Numbered from the stretch's first letter, positions 34,754 through 43,792 are shown. The stretch: DNA of 64,000 nucleotides from Billgrantia gudaonensis (GCF_900100195.1 NZ_FNES01000001.1:362356-426355); one strand, 5' to 3'. Translations and numbers: made by a program. The notes: a model not told the origin generated them from the letters alone.

Positions 34754-35875
34754 ATGAGGCAAGGGAAGGCGGTCGCGGCGAGACTGACGGAGCGGCCGAC
34801 GTTGCCGCCGGCGCGAGGGCGCATCGCGGCGATCGACCTCGCACGCGGCGTGGCCATCGCGTTGATGATCCTGAGCCATACGGCGAGTGGGCTGCTGGGC
34901 ATCGATGCGCTTCCCGATTGGGGCCTGGTGCCGGTCCATCTACTCACCAAGTTCGCGTCATCGCTGTTCATCACGGTGTTCGGCATCGCCCTGTCAGTGG
35001 CCTTCCTGCCGCATACCGAGACGTCGGACTGGCCGCGCCGGCGTCTCAAGCTGCTGCTGCGCGGCCTCGAGGTGCTGTTCTGGTACAAGGTGCTCACCGT
35101 GGTCGAGATGCTGCCGCTGTACGAGCCCCAGGACATCCTCGACACCCTGCTCTACCAGCGGTTTCCGATCTGGGTGGAGATTCTCGGCTTCTACGCCATC
35201 GCGCTGCTATGGCTGCCTTGGGTGCTGCCGCTGTGGCGGCGTCTGCCGCTCGTATCGCGGCTGGTGTTGCCGCCGGCCGTTGCGCTGCTCTCGGGCTGGC
35301 TGGAGGGCCACGTCGGTTTCTGGGGCGTGGAGCCGCTCAAGGCGCTCCTCGTGGAAGACGACGATCACTACGCCTGGGGGCAGCTCGCGCGCCTGCCGCT
35401 GGTGATGCTGGGGCTGCTGATCGGCGAGGCGCTGCTGCGTACCCGCGAGTCGCCGGCAATGCGCCATCTGCTGCTGGCGTTGGGCGGCGGCGGTGTGGCC
35501 CTGCTGGCCGGGTTCGTGCTGGTTTCGCTGCCCGAACTCGATCCGGCGCTGACGGCGGTGGCCCGCAACACCGGCAAGCATCCGCCGGAGCCATCCTTCG
35601 TGCTGTTCAGCCTGGGCGGCGCTCTGGCGATCCTGGCGCTGTGCCTGGCGGGAGGCGAGCGGGCGGCACGTGCCTTGCGCCCGCTCGCCGTCATCGGTTC
35701 GGATGCGCTGATGGCCTTCATCTTCCATATCGTGGCGATCTTTCTGGTGCTGCGCTTTCTGCTCGGGGCCTGGCAGGCGTATTCCTACCCCCAGGTGCTG
35801 GGCATCGCCCTGGCTCTGATCCTGGGCTCGGCTGGCTGGATCGCGATGGTGGGCTGGATGCGCCAGCGCCAGTGA
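34754..35875 (+). CDS. DUF1624/heparan-N-acetyltransferase-like membrane protein
   Basis: A 373-residue membrane protein with about ten helices. The N-terminal motif RIAAIDLARGVAIALMILSH (with the conserved histidine) is that of DUF1624, related to heparan-alpha-glucosaminide N-acetyltransferases, which move acyl groups across membranes. A C-terminal VIGSDALMAFIFHIVAIF segment also fits acyltransferase-type proteins. The acceptor is unknown. The start at 34754 follows GAGGGG; an in-frame start at 34694 would add 20 arginine-rich residues. Confidence 0.75.
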   Translation: MRQGKAVAARLTERPTLPPARGRIAAIDLARGVAIALMILSHTASGLLGIDALPDWGLVPVHLLTKFASSLFITVFGIALSVAFLPHTETSDWPRRRLKLLLRGLEVLFWYKVLTVVEMLPLYEPQDILDTLLYQRFPIWVEILGFYAIALLWLPWVLPLWRRLPLVSRLVLPPAVALLSGWLEGHVGFWGVEPLKALLVEDDDHYAWGQLARLPLVMLGLLIGEALLRTRESPAMRHLLLALGGGGVALLAGFVLVSLPELDPALTAVARNTGKHPPEPSFVLFSLGGALAILALCLAGGERAARALRPLAVIGSDALMAFIFHIVAIFLVLRFLLGAWQAYSYPQVLGIALALILGSAGWIAMVGWMRQRQ

Positions 35876-35897
35876 GGCGCGTACCGACCGGCAAGGG

Positions 35898-37010
35898 TCA
35901 CTCGTCGACGTGCGCGGCCAGCCAGTCACGGAAATAGTCGTCGATCCGCTCGAGGGTACGCGCGTACCAGGCCTCGTCCTTGACGATGGCGCCGTCGGCG
36001 TTGAGCGGATGGGTGGGCAGGTGCAGACGCATGTCCTGGCCGGTCTCGGGATGGTCGGTCACCCGGCGGGTGGCGGAGCGGCGTGCCGGGCCATAGGGAA
36101 TGCGTCGCGCCAGTTCGGCGAGCCGCTCGGTAGAGGTGGTGAAGCGGACGAGTTCGCGCGCCGACTCGGGTTGGGGGCTGCCGCGTGGGATCACCCAGGT
36201 CTCGTGTTCCTGGACCTGGCCGTCCCACAGTATCTCGATGGGCGCGTTGCGGTGGATCATGGCATCGAAGAAGCGGCCGTTGTAGCCCGAAGCCATCACC
36301 ACCTCGCCGTCCAGCAGCCACTCCACCGGCTGCTCGCCGCCTTCCCACCAGCGAATGGTGTCGAGTTGCTCGAGCCGATCGAGCGCCAGGGACAGGCCGC
36401 GTCGCGTGCTGAGCAGGCCGTAGAGCTCCTCGCGCGGTACGCGGTAGGAACGCAGCGCCCACTCGAGATTGACCGCTGGGGTGCGTTGCAGGGCGCGTGG
36501 GCCGGGAAAACGCTGCTGGTCGAAGAGATCGGCGATGGCAGTGGGGCGCTGGCCGGGGAAGGCGTCGCGACGGTAGGCGATCACCGTGGCGAACAGGGTG
36601 TGAGTGACGGCGCAGCGGCCGATGGAGTCGGGCAGGAAGTCCCGCTCGGGCGGGGTGCCATCGGGGGCCGGGGCGAGCAGCGTGGGCGACAGGGGCTCGA
36701 GCAGGCCCTCTTCGCAGGCAGCCATGGCGTCGCTGCGCGTCATGTCGATGACGTCCCAGGGTACCTCGCCGCTGGCGACGGCTCGGCGCAGGCCGTCGAG
36801 GCCGCCATCGTAGCGTGCTACCTCGACGGGGATGCCGGTCTCAGCCGTGAATGGCTCGAACCATGCCTCGCGCTGGGCGCGCTCGTAGGCGCCGCCCCAG
36901 CTCAGCACGGTCAGGGCTTCGGCCTTCTCTTCGCTGTCGGCGGCAAGCGCCAGGCTCAGTCCCAGCAGCAGGACGCCGATGCCGTACCGCCATCGTCTAG
37001 CCGGTGCCAT
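35898..37010 (-). CDS. Polyamine-type ABC binding protein (PotD/PotF-like)
   Basis: A 370-residue exported binding protein with a signal peptide ending near LALAADS (residues 20-26). It has the family-typical LTVLSWGGAYERAQREAWFEPF, VPWDVIDMTRSDAMAACEEGLLEPL and GYNGRFFDAMIHRNAPIEILWDGQ. It resembles spermidine/putrescine binding proteins, especially those with two-cysteine closure (C119 of GRCAVTH and C102 of AACEEG). No cognate permease or ATPase gene is adjacent. The ATG at 37010 has CAGGAGGAAC upstream and overlaps the 3' end of the CLC gene by 14 bases. Confidence 0.83.
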   Translation of the reverse strand: MAPARRWRYGIGVLLLGLSLALAADSEEKAEALTVLSWGGAYERAQREAWFEPFTAETGIPVEVARYDGGLDGLRRAVASGEVPWDVIDMTRSDAMAACEEGLLEPLSPTLLAPAPDGTPPERDFLPDSIGRCAVTHTLFATVIAYRRDAFPGQRPTAIADLFDQQRFPGPRALQRTPAVNLEWALRSYRVPREELYGLLSTRRGLSLALDRLEQLDTIRWWEGGEQPVEWLLDGEVVMASGYNGRFFDAMIHRNAPIEILWDGQVQEHETWVIPRGSPQPESARELVRFTTSTERLAELARRIPYGPARRSATRRVTDHPETGQDMRLHLPTHPLNADGAIVKDEAWYARTLERIDDYFRDWLAAHVDE

Positions 37011-38760
37011 GTTCCTCCTGCCTGAGTTCGTCGCTGTGAGCCAGGTAGGCGCGGGCGATGCTCGTTTCGTAGACCACGCCCAGGAAGGTTTCGTCGTCCG
37101 CTTCGTCGACGACCGGTAGCGCTTCGCCGGTGACCGTCTCGAGCGTGGTCATGGCGGCCCATAGCGAGGTGCTGGGGTGCAGCACCGGACGTTCGACGGT
37201 GGCGAGTTCGCCGACGGAGGCGGGAGCATCTTGCGACGCACGGGCTCCTTCCAGGTCGGCCAGGGTCACACAGCCGCGGTAGCGGCCCGATGCATCGACC
37301 AGATAGGCTTCGCCGTGGCCGGCCCGGCCCAGCTCCGCCACGGCGCGATCCACCGTGACGCTCGGCGCCAGGGTCACGCCGTCGCGGCTGAGGTGCTCGC
37401 CCACCGGCATGCTCTGGAGCACCGCACGGCCGCGGCCGGCGGAGAGGTCCAGGCCGCGCGCCTGGAGCTGGATGTCGAACAGCGAGCGGCCGAACAGCTG
37501 GGCGGCGATGGGGCTGGCCAGAGTGACGCTGGCCAGAGCGGCAGTCGTCAGGGCGTAGCTGCCGGTCAGTTCGAAGACGATCAGCAGGCTGGTCAGCGGA
37601 GCGCCGATCACCGGGGCGGTCACGGCCACCATGCCGCACACTGCGTAATAGATGAAGGTGTCGGTGGAGAGGGCTCCCAGCTCGCCCACCAGGCTACCGC
37701 ACAGGGCGCCGAACAGGGTGCCGATGACCAGCGCCGGGCTGAACACTCCGCCGCTGAAGCCCATGCCCAGGCACAGTGCCGTGGCGGCGATCTTGAGCAC
37801 CAGCACGACCACCAGTTCGCCGCTGTCGTAAGCGCCGGCGATGGTGGCGAAGCGCAGGGTCTCCTGGCCGATACCCAGAATGTCCGGCACCCACAGCGCC
37901 GTGGCGCCCAGCAAGGCGCCCGCCGCCGCCGGACGCAGGGCTGGCGCCAGGGGCAGGTGGGCAGCGAGCCGAGCGACGCCGAGGGTGGCGCGCATGTAGG
38001 CACCGGCGACCAGAGCGCCTAGGCCGCCGATGGCGAGAAACAGCGCGAACTCCCAGGGCTGCGGCACGGCGGTATCGGCGACGTGGAACAGCGCGCCGCG
38101 CTCCAGCACGCTGGTGGCGATCACGTAGCCGACGATGGCTGCCGCGGCGATGGGGGCGAAGGCCCGCAGGGCATAGTGGCGCAGCACCACCTCGTGAGCG
38201 AAGACGATGCCTGCCAGCGGGGCGTTGAAGGCGGTGGCAATGGCCGCCGCCACGCCGCAGGCGATGGTGATGTTGTCTTCCGAGCGGCCCAGGCGCAGCA
38301 GTCGCGCGCCCAGCGAACCGATGGTCGCACCCAGGTGCACCAGCGGGCCATACTGGCCCACCGAGGCGCCGGCGCCCAGCGACACCAGGGCGGAGAGCGC
38401 CGAAAGCGCGCCGGCTCGGGCCGGCAGGCGGCCTTGGCGCGTCTGGACGGCCGCAATCACGTCGGCCGGAGTATGGGCACGCCGCTCGGCGATGGCGCGG
38501 TGCAAGAGCCCCACCATGAGTCCACCCAGCGCGGGTACCGCCACGGTGGCGATCAGCAGCATGTCGGGCCGGTCGAACATCATGCGACTGCGCGGCGAGA
38601 CCAGCAGCGCTTCGTTGAGCCACAGCACCGCGTTGACGAACCCCGTCGCCAGTGCGGCAGCCACAGCGCCGATCAGCGCTCCCAGCAGCACCAGGGCCAG
38701 GAAGCGCATGACGCCCATGGGGCCCCGGGCGGTTGCCTGGCTTGCGGGATGCGTCTCCAT
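36997..38760 (-). CDS. CLC chloride channel/transporter with C-terminal CBS pair
   Basis: A 587-residue CLC-family protein. The membrane domain spans roughly residues 15-430, followed by two CBS domains (about 450-580). Conserved pieces include GFSGGVFSPALVIGTLFGAL and APVIGAPLTSLLIVFELTGSY. At the site of the gating glutamate (GREGP in E. coli ClC) the sequence is GQYGP (135-139), so tyrosine replaces Glu and proton-coupled exchange is unlikely. The start at 38760 (METHPAS) is the first ATG in frame; its ribosome site is poor. It overlaps the downstream binding-protein gene. Confidence 0.88.
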   Translation of the reverse strand: METHPASQATARGPMGVMRFLALVLLGALIGAVAAALATGFVNAVLWLNEALLVSPRSRMMFDRPDMLLIATVAVPALGGLMVGLLHRAIAERRAHTPADVIAAVQTRQGRLPARAGALSALSALVSLGAGASVGQYGPLVHLGATIGSLGARLLRLGRSEDNITIACGVAAAIATAFNAPLAGIVFAHEVVLRHYALRAFAPIAAAAIVGYVIATSVLERGALFHVADTAVPQPWEFALFLAIGGLGALVAGAYMRATLGVARLAAHLPLAPALRPAAAGALLGATALWVPDILGIGQETLRFATIAGAYDSGELVVVLVLKIAATALCLGMGFSGGVFSPALVIGTLFGALCGSLVGELGALSTDTFIYYAVCGMVAVTAPVIGAPLTSLLIVFELTGSYALTTAALASVTLASPIAAQLFGRSLFDIQLQARGLDLSAGRGRAVLQSMPVGEHLSRDGVTLAPSVTVDRAVAELGRAGHGEAYLVDASGRYRGCVTLADLEGARASQDAPASVGELATVERPVLHPSTSLWAAMTTLETVTGEALPVVDEADDETFLGVVYETSIARAYLAHSDELRQEEHGTG

Positions 38761-38811
38761 GCTCAAGGTGTAGGCGGTGAGGCGAGCCGGAGCAAGCGGC
38801 GGGGCCAACGA

Positions 38812-38842
38812 TCACGGCCGCCGCGTCCCGCGGCGGCCGTGA
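38812..38842. other. Perfect 14-bp GC-rich hairpin between the deacylase and CLC genes
   Basis: TCACGGCCGCCGCG and CGCGGCGGCCGTGA pair perfectly across a 3-base TCC loop in the 100-bp interval between two minus-strand genes. There is no T-run on either side. It could attenuate or stabilise the ybaK-type message or separate it from the CLC gene. It is the strongest simple hairpin in the window. Confidence 0.55.
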
Positions 38843-38860
38843 GGGAAGAGGCCCGGACCG

Positions 38861-39331
38861 TCAGTGGGGACGGCTGAAGGCCCCGTGGGGGGTGTCTCCC
38901 ATCAGGCGGCCGAACTCGTTGCCGCTCATGTGGAGCAGGGTCTCGTGATCGCCGGCATCGAAGTAGATATCCGGTTGTTGGCGCAACAGGTCGTCGAGGT
39001 AGACCTGCAGGCCGTAGGCCTGACCGACTGGGATGGTGGCGCCGGGGTCGCAGTCGTTGAAGCGATCGACGATCTCGTCTTCGGAAGCGAGGTCCACCTT
39101 CTCGTTGAACAGCTGCGAGAGCTTGTCGAGATCGGCGTCGCAACTGCTGGGCAGCACGGCGATGCGGTAGCCCGAGTCGCCGTGGACCATGACGGCCTTG
39201 GCCAACTGGTCGCCGGTGATGTGCACCTGCTGGGCCAGGCGACTGGTGCTCACTTCCCGTGGGTGCTTCACCTCCTCGTAGTCGATGTCGCAGGCCCTGA
39301 GATACTCTCTGAGGGTCATGGGAATGGCCAT
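38861..39331 (-). CDS. YbaK/ProX-type aminoacyl-tRNA deacylase domain protein
   Basis: A 156-residue stand-alone YbaK-like domain related to the ProRS editing domain. Typical segments: DIDYEEVKHPREVSTSRLAQQVHITGDQLAKAVMVHGD with the conserved lysine, IAVLPSSCDADLDKLSQLF, and GQAYGLQVYLDD. It probably hydrolyses mischarged aminoacyl-tRNA in trans, but it belongs to a divergent subgroup and substrate choice cannot be read. The start at 39331 (MAIPMTL) has GGAG 8 bases upstream; a second ATG lies four codons in. Confidence 0.85.
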   Translation of the reverse strand: MAIPMTLREYLRACDIDYEEVKHPREVSTSRLAQQVHITGDQLAKAVMVHGDSGYRIAVLPSSCDADLDKLSQLFNEKVDLASEDEIVDRFNDCDPGATIPVGQAYGLQVYLDDLLRQQPDIYFDAGDHETLLHMSGNEFGRLMGDTPHGAFSRPH

Positions 39332-39443
39332 GGGATGTGCTCCTTCGGCCCCCGGGGCCGATGATCGAGGGAATGAGATGCCTCCCTTCGCGTGTGGATT
39401 CCATACCCTCAGCATAGTGGTTGTGGCGGGCTAGAGCAGGCCT

Positions 39444-40472
39444 TCAGTCATCGTTGCCGAACAGCGTCTGCAGGCTGCCGCGCCGCGGCGTTGCCTGCCC
39501 CGGCGCATGCACTTCCCAGAGGATATCGTCGGGCAACAGCCGGAAGCAGACGGTGGCCAGGGTGTTCTCATCGTCGGGATCGTCGGGAGAACGACGGAAG
39601 ATCGGCAGGCCGCCATCGCGGAGAATCGCCAGAGGGTCGCGCTCGCCCTCGGCGAGCAGCGCCTCGCCTCGGTGCTGTCGGTCGCGTGACGAGCGGGTGA
39701 TCACTTGGCCTGCCTCCATGGCGGGGTGGTAGAGCGCGTGGTTGGCGTGCAACTGGGGCGCGGAGACCGGGCGGTGGCATGCCTGGCCAGCACCGAACTC
39801 GACGCTGGTCAGGTCGGGCTCACCGAGCCGGGCAAGGCCGAAGTGGAAGCCGGCGCAGGCCGGAGCGGCCTCGAGCCGCTCGAGAGCCGCCGTCACCGAA
39901 GGCTGGGCGAGCGTGGCGCGGCCCAGCACCATGCGCGGCACCTCGGGCTCGAGGCCGGTCAGGCGCAGATTGTTGACGGTCTGCACCAGGCCGGCATCGG
40001 TCATGGCGAAGGTGTGGCCCGGCAGGGAACCGGGATAGCAGAACGACAGGAAGGCCGGCTGGTCGTCGGGCATGGCATGGACCAGAAAGGCCGTACCGTC
40101 GAGACAGGGTAGACCGTCCTCGTTGTGAGCCAGAATCGGCGTCTCGCCGGGTAGCAGTAGCGTGGTGCAACCTTCGGGGGCACCTGCCAACAGCTCGCCG
40201 CGGCAGTGCCAGGCAAAGACATCGTCGAGCGGCAGGGCGAGCCCCTCCGCCAGGCCGTTGAGCTCTGCCATCACCCGCGGAAAGCGATGCGCGGTGTAGG
40301 CGCGCATCCGTGCGACCGCCGGCGAATCGGCCAGGGTGACGATACGCTGCCAGAGTGCCGTGTGGCGAAGCTGGTCGCGCACGGCCGCTCGTCCTCTGCG
40401 GCCGAGTGCCAGGCCGATGTCGAAATGGCTGCCCCGGGTCGTCAGCCAGTCCAGCGAAGGGATGTCGCTCAC
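39444..40472 (-). CDS. C45-family autoproteolytic hydrolase/acyltransferase
   Basis: A 342-residue member of peptidase family C45 (penicillin acyltransferase-like Ntn hydrolases). The self-cleavage site is G101-C102 in APEGCTTLLLP, leaving Cys102 as the N-terminal nucleophile. A conserved NED (117-119) follows, as does GLPGHTFAMTDAGLVQTVNN-like sequence around 145-160. It likely cleaves or transfers an acyl amide; the natural substrate is unknown. The GTG start at 40472 has GGAG 8 bases upstream and gives MSDIPSLDWL; the upstream extension to 40640 crosses into the divergent promoter region. Divergent from the gluconate operon. Confidence 0.83.
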   Translation of the reverse strand: MSDIPSLDWLTTRGSHFDIGLALGRRGRAAVRDQLRHTALWQRIVTLADSPAVARMRAYTAHRFPRVMAELNGLAEGLALPLDDVFAWHCRGELLAGAPEGCTTLLLPGETPILAHNEDGLPCLDGTAFLVHAMPDDQPAFLSFCYPGSLPGHTFAMTDAGLVQTVNNLRLTGLEPEVPRMVLGRATLAQPSVTAALERLEAAPACAGFHFGLARLGEPDLTSVEFGAGQACHRPVSAPQLHANHALYHPAMEAGQVITRSSRDRQHRGEALLAEGERDPLAILRDGGLPIFRRSPDDPDDENTLATVCFRLLPDDILWEVHAPGQATPRRGSLQTLFGNDD

Positions 40473-40587
40473 GTAATGGCTCCTGTCCGTCGATACGGCT
40501 TCCACTCTGCCGGTTGATGGCCGGCGTGTCATGCTCGCGGCGACGTCGATCGGCATGAGACCTTGGTCGAAGTCGAGCGGTTCTGCG

Positions 40588-40616
40588 TTGACACTCCGTG
40601 GTGCTGCAACTAGTTT
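40588..40616 (+). promoter_or_regulatory. Predicted sigma70 promoter of the gluconate TRAP operon
   Basis: TTGACA (40588-40593) and TAGTTT (40611-40616) are separated by exactly 17 bp. The inferred start near 40623 lies immediately before the GntR operator, giving a simple repression layout. Confidence 0.6.
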
Positions 40617-40625
40617 CGAGGTGAA

Positions 40626-40639
40626 TGTTACCGGTAACA
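40626..40639. promoter_or_regulatory. GntR operator (perfect 14-bp palindrome)
   Basis: TGTTACCGGTAACA is a perfect palindrome matching the known binding site of the LacI-family gluconate repressor GntR. It sits just downstream of the predicted start site and 117 bases before dctP. A GntR-like gene closes the operon, so feedback control by gluconate is expected. Confidence 0.85.
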
Positions 40640-40756
40640 AGGCACAAGTCGGACATTCGTAGGCCTTTCTGAATGCGGCCTACCAGGGACAGGCTTTCCC
40701 CGGCCGGTCCTATATCGTCAACGACCAACAACAACCCGATGAAAGGAGACCACGCC

Positions 40757-41833
40757 ATGACTGCTATCTGGCGCCGTACGCTCACTCTGGCCGGTGCGGC
40801 CAGTCTCACGCTCGGCATGGCTCACGCCCAGACGCCGGACCTCTCCGACCCGCCCGCGATCGACGGCGAAGTGGTTGGCGATCACGGCAGCCACACCCTG
40901 CGTATGGGAATCGGTCTGGCCGAGAGTTCGCCGCAGTACCTCTCCAGCCAGTACTTCGCCGATATCCTCGATAAGCGGACCGAAGGGCGCATCACCGTCA
41001 ACGTCTTCCCCAACAGCCAACTGGGCGACGACGTGCAGATGATGGAGATGCTGCAGACCGGCTCGCTGGACATGAGCTATCCCTCGTCGTCACCCGCCAC
41101 GACCTACGTCGAAGAGCTGGCGGTATTCGACCTGCCCTTCCTGCTGCCCACCCGCGAGGCAGCCGTGGCGGTGATGCAGAGCGACGTTGCCCAGGAGATG
41201 CTCGATGCCTTCGACGGTACCGGGATCAAGGCGCTGACGTTTTCCGAAAACGGTTATCGTCAACTCTCCAACAGCGCTCGTCCGGTGGAGACTCCGGAAG
41301 ACGTGGCTGGCCTCGATGTCAGTGGCTTGAAGATTCGCACCATGGAGAACCCGGTTCACCTGGATATCTGGGAGACCTTGGGCGCCAACCCCACGCCGAT
41401 GGCCTTCGGAGAGCTGTTCTCGGCCATGGAGCAGGGCGTGGTCGACGGCCAGGAGAACCCCTGGAGCACCATCCTGACTTCCAATTTCTACGAGGTGCAG
41501 GACTACGGTTCGGAAACGCGGCACGTCTACACGCCGTTCATCATGATGATGTCCGAGCGCACTTGGGACAATCTGGCGCCGGAATACCAGGAGCTGGTTC
41601 AAGAGGCGGCTCGCCAGTCGGCGGAGTACGAAATCCAGCTCTCGGCGGAGTATGACGACTGGTCGCGCGAACAGCTCGAAGAGCGTGGCATGGAGATCAC
41701 TCGCCTGGACGACGAGCAGTTGGCTGCCTTCCAGGAAGCCGTGCAGCCGGTCTACGAGAAGTGGTCGCCCGAGATCGGCGAGGAGCTGATCCAGGAAGTC
41801 CAGGCCATCGTCGAAGAAACCACCAGCGACTGA
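40757..41833 (+). CDS. TRAP transporter binding protein DctP, gluconate-type
   Basis: A 358-residue periplasmic TRAP binding protein with signal peptide (residues 1-25, ending AHAQ). Typical DctP segments: LRMGIGLAESSPQYLSSQYFAD, VNVFPNSQLGDDVQMMEMLQTGSLDM, LKIRTMENPVHLDIWETLGANPTPMAFGELFSAMEQGVVDGQENP with the substrate arginine (about 196). GAAAGGAG lies 8 bases upstream. Together with DctQ, DctM, gluconokinase and a GntR-like regulator behind a GntR operator, it is most likely a gluconate or closely related aldonate importer (strong inference from context). Confidence 0.92.
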   Translation: MTAIWRRTLTLAGAASLTLGMAHAQTPDLSDPPAIDGEVVGDHGSHTLRMGIGLAESSPQYLSSQYFADILDKRTEGRITVNVFPNSQLGDDVQMMEMLQTGSLDMSYPSSSPATTYVEELAVFDLPFLLPTREAAVAVMQSDVAQEMLDAFDGTGIKALTFSENGYRQLSNSARPVETPEDVAGLDVSGLKIRTMENPVHLDIWETLGANPTPMAFGELFSAMEQGVVDGQENPWSTILTSNFYEVQDYGSETRHVYTPFIMMMSERTWDNLAPEYQELVQEAARQSAEYEIQLSAEYDDWSREQLEERGMEITRLDDEQLAAFQEAVQPVYEKWSPEIGEELIQEVQAIVEETTSD

Positions 41834-41893
41834 TACTTCCTTCCCATGCTGGGCAGGACGGGCGTAGCCCCGTTCTGCCCCCCGGAGTTCGGC

Positions 41894-42505
41894 ATGACAA
41901 CCACTTCCTCGCCCTCACGCGACCGCGATGCGGTCGACCCTGAGGTATATCTCGACGATCCCCGCCGCCACTCGCTAGAGATCGATCTCGAGCTACGCAA
42001 GGGACCCGCTGCGTTTCGCTGGATCACGTTCGCCATGGAGCAGTTGATCGCGGCGATCCTCGTTGCGCTGATCGTCTCCGTATCATCCAATGTCATCGGA
42101 CGCTCCTTGCTCAACCACTCCTTGCCCTGGGCCGATGAGCTGGCACGCATGCTGTTCATCTGGCTGATCTTCATCGGTGCGGCGGCCGCCTTCGTACGCT
42201 ATGAGCACATCGCCGTGGACTTCATGGTGCGTCGGTTGCCGCCGCGCGCGGCCTATGCGCTCTATCTGCTTCAGCACCTGCTCATCATTGCCTTGATGGT
42301 CGTGATTCTGTGGAGCGGGTATCTGGTGATGAGCCGCTCTACCGGGGCCACCGCCATCCTCGGCGTGCCCTGGAACCTGATCAACGCGTCGTTGGTGCTG
42401 TGTGCCGCTTTCATCACCGCGGTTGCCGTATGGCGTGCGTTGCAGTGCATACGCTTGCTGCGAGACCCCGAGCGGTCGTCGACGACCCCCGATGCAGGAG
42501 CCTGA
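41894..42505 (+). CDS. TRAP transporter small membrane subunit DctQ
   Basis: A 203-residue four-helix membrane subunit. A hydrophilic N-terminus of about 45 residues precedes ITFAMEQLIAAILVALIVSV. The conserved WADELARMLFIWLIFIGAAAAF (about 77-98) is diagnostic of DctQ. It bridges to DctM in the sodium-driven TRAP complex. The start at 41894 has GGAG 9 bases upstream. Confidence 0.92.
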   Translation: MTTTSSPSRDRDAVDPEVYLDDPRRHSLEIDLELRKGPAAFRWITFAMEQLIAAILVALIVSVSSNVIGRSLLNHSLPWADELARMLFIWLIFIGAAAAFVRYEHIAVDFMVRRLPPRAAYALYLLQHLLIIALMVVILWSGYLVMSRSTGATAILGVPWNLINASLVLCAAFITAVAVWRALQCIRLLRDPERSSTTPDAGA

Positions 42506-42508
42506 GTC

Positions 42509-43792
42509 ATGCTGTGGATTTTCCTGGGCATTCTTTTCGTCTCGATCGCCATCGGCCTGCCCATCGCCTTCGGCCTGGGCGTGGCAGCCGTGGTACTGGC
42601 GGTGATCTCCGACATCCCGCTGTCGATCCTCATCGAACAGTCGATCCGCGGGGTCAACAACTTCCCGCTGCTGGCCATTCCTTTCTTCATCCTCGTCGGC
42701 GAGGTGATGAGTGCCGGCGGCATCGCCCGACGACTGATGGATCTGGCTGGAGCGCTGGTCGGCTTCATTCGCGGCGGGCTCGGCCAGGTGGCGATCACCG
42801 GCTCGATGTTCTTCGGCGGCATCAGCGGTTCGGCCGTGGCCGACACCGCTGCCACGGGCTCGATGATGATTCCCTCGATGAAGCAGCAGGGCTACTCCGC
42901 TCCCCATGCCACTGCCATCAACACCGTCTCCTCGGTGATCGGCATCATCATTCCGCCGTCGATCCCGCTGATTCTTTTCGGGATCGTCACCGAGACGTCG
43001 ATCAGCCGGCTGTTCGTTGCCGGCATCGTGCCCGGCGTGATGATCGGTTTCGCGCTGATGGTGACGACGTTCATCATGGCCAGCCTCGAGCACGCCGGGC
43101 AGACCCGTAAGTTTCGCCTCGATCTGCTGTGGCAGGCCTTCAAGCAGGCGTGGCTGGCGATGCTGCTGCCGGTGATCGTGATCGGCGGCATCATCGGTGG
43201 GGTGTTCACCGCCACCGAAGCGGCGGTGGCGGCCCTGCTCTATTCGCTGTTCATTTCGCTGGTGGTGTACCGCGAATTCCAGGTGAGCGAGCTGTGGGGC
43301 ATGCTGGTGCGCACGGCACGGCTGACCGGTATGGTGCTACTGCTGCTGGCGTTCGCCACGGTGATCGCCTGGTTTCTCACCATCAACATGGTGCCGCAGA
43401 CGCTGGTCGAGCAGGTGAGGGCGATCACTCAGGATCCGTTCTGGCTGCTGATGATCGTCGCCGGGTTGCTGCTGCTCGTCGGCTTCGTCATGGATCTGAC
43501 GCCGGCCATGGTGATCATGGCGCCGATGCTCACGCCCATCGTCACTTCGGTGGGTATCGATCCCGTCTACTTCGGCGTGCTGATGGCCTTCGTGCTGGGC
43601 ATCGGCCTGCTGACCCCGCCGGTGGGAACCTGCCTCTACGTCGGCTGCGGCGTGGGCAAGGTGTCGATGGAGCAACTGGTCAAGGCCATGCTTCCCTACT
43701 ACGCGGCGCTGCTGGTGGTTCTGGTGATCCTGATTGCCTTCCCGGGGCTAGTCACCTGGCTGCCCGAACTCACCGCTGTGAGCGGCAATTGA
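42509..43792 (+). CDS. TRAP transporter large membrane subunit DctM
   Basis: A 427-residue transporter subunit with about 12 helices that carries substrate with sodium. Typical motifs: VNNFPLLAIPFFILVGEVMSAGGIARRL (about 50-77), GSMFFGGISGSAVADTAATGSMMIP, and VLGIGLLTPPVGTCLYVG near residue 370. It begins 3 bases after dctQ and is followed 12 bases later by gluconokinase. Confidence 0.94.
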   Translation: MLWIFLGILFVSIAIGLPIAFGLGVAAVVLAVISDIPLSILIEQSIRGVNNFPLLAIPFFILVGEVMSAGGIARRLMDLAGALVGFIRGGLGQVAITGSMFFGGISGSAVADTAATGSMMIPSMKQQGYSAPHATAINTVSSVIGIIIPPSIPLILFGIVTETSISRLFVAGIVPGVMIGFALMVTTFIMASLEHAGQTRKFRLDLLWQAFKQAWLAMLLPVIVIGGIIGGVFTATEAAVAALLYSLFISLVVYREFQVSELWGMLVRTARLTGMVLLLLAFATVIAWFLTINMVPQTLVEQVRAITQDPFWLLMIVAGLLLLVGFVMDLTPAMVIMAPMLTPIVTSVGIDPVYFGVLMAFVLGIGLLTPPVGTCLYVGCGVGKVSMEQLVKAMLPYYAALLVVLVILIAFPGLVTWLPELTAVSGN

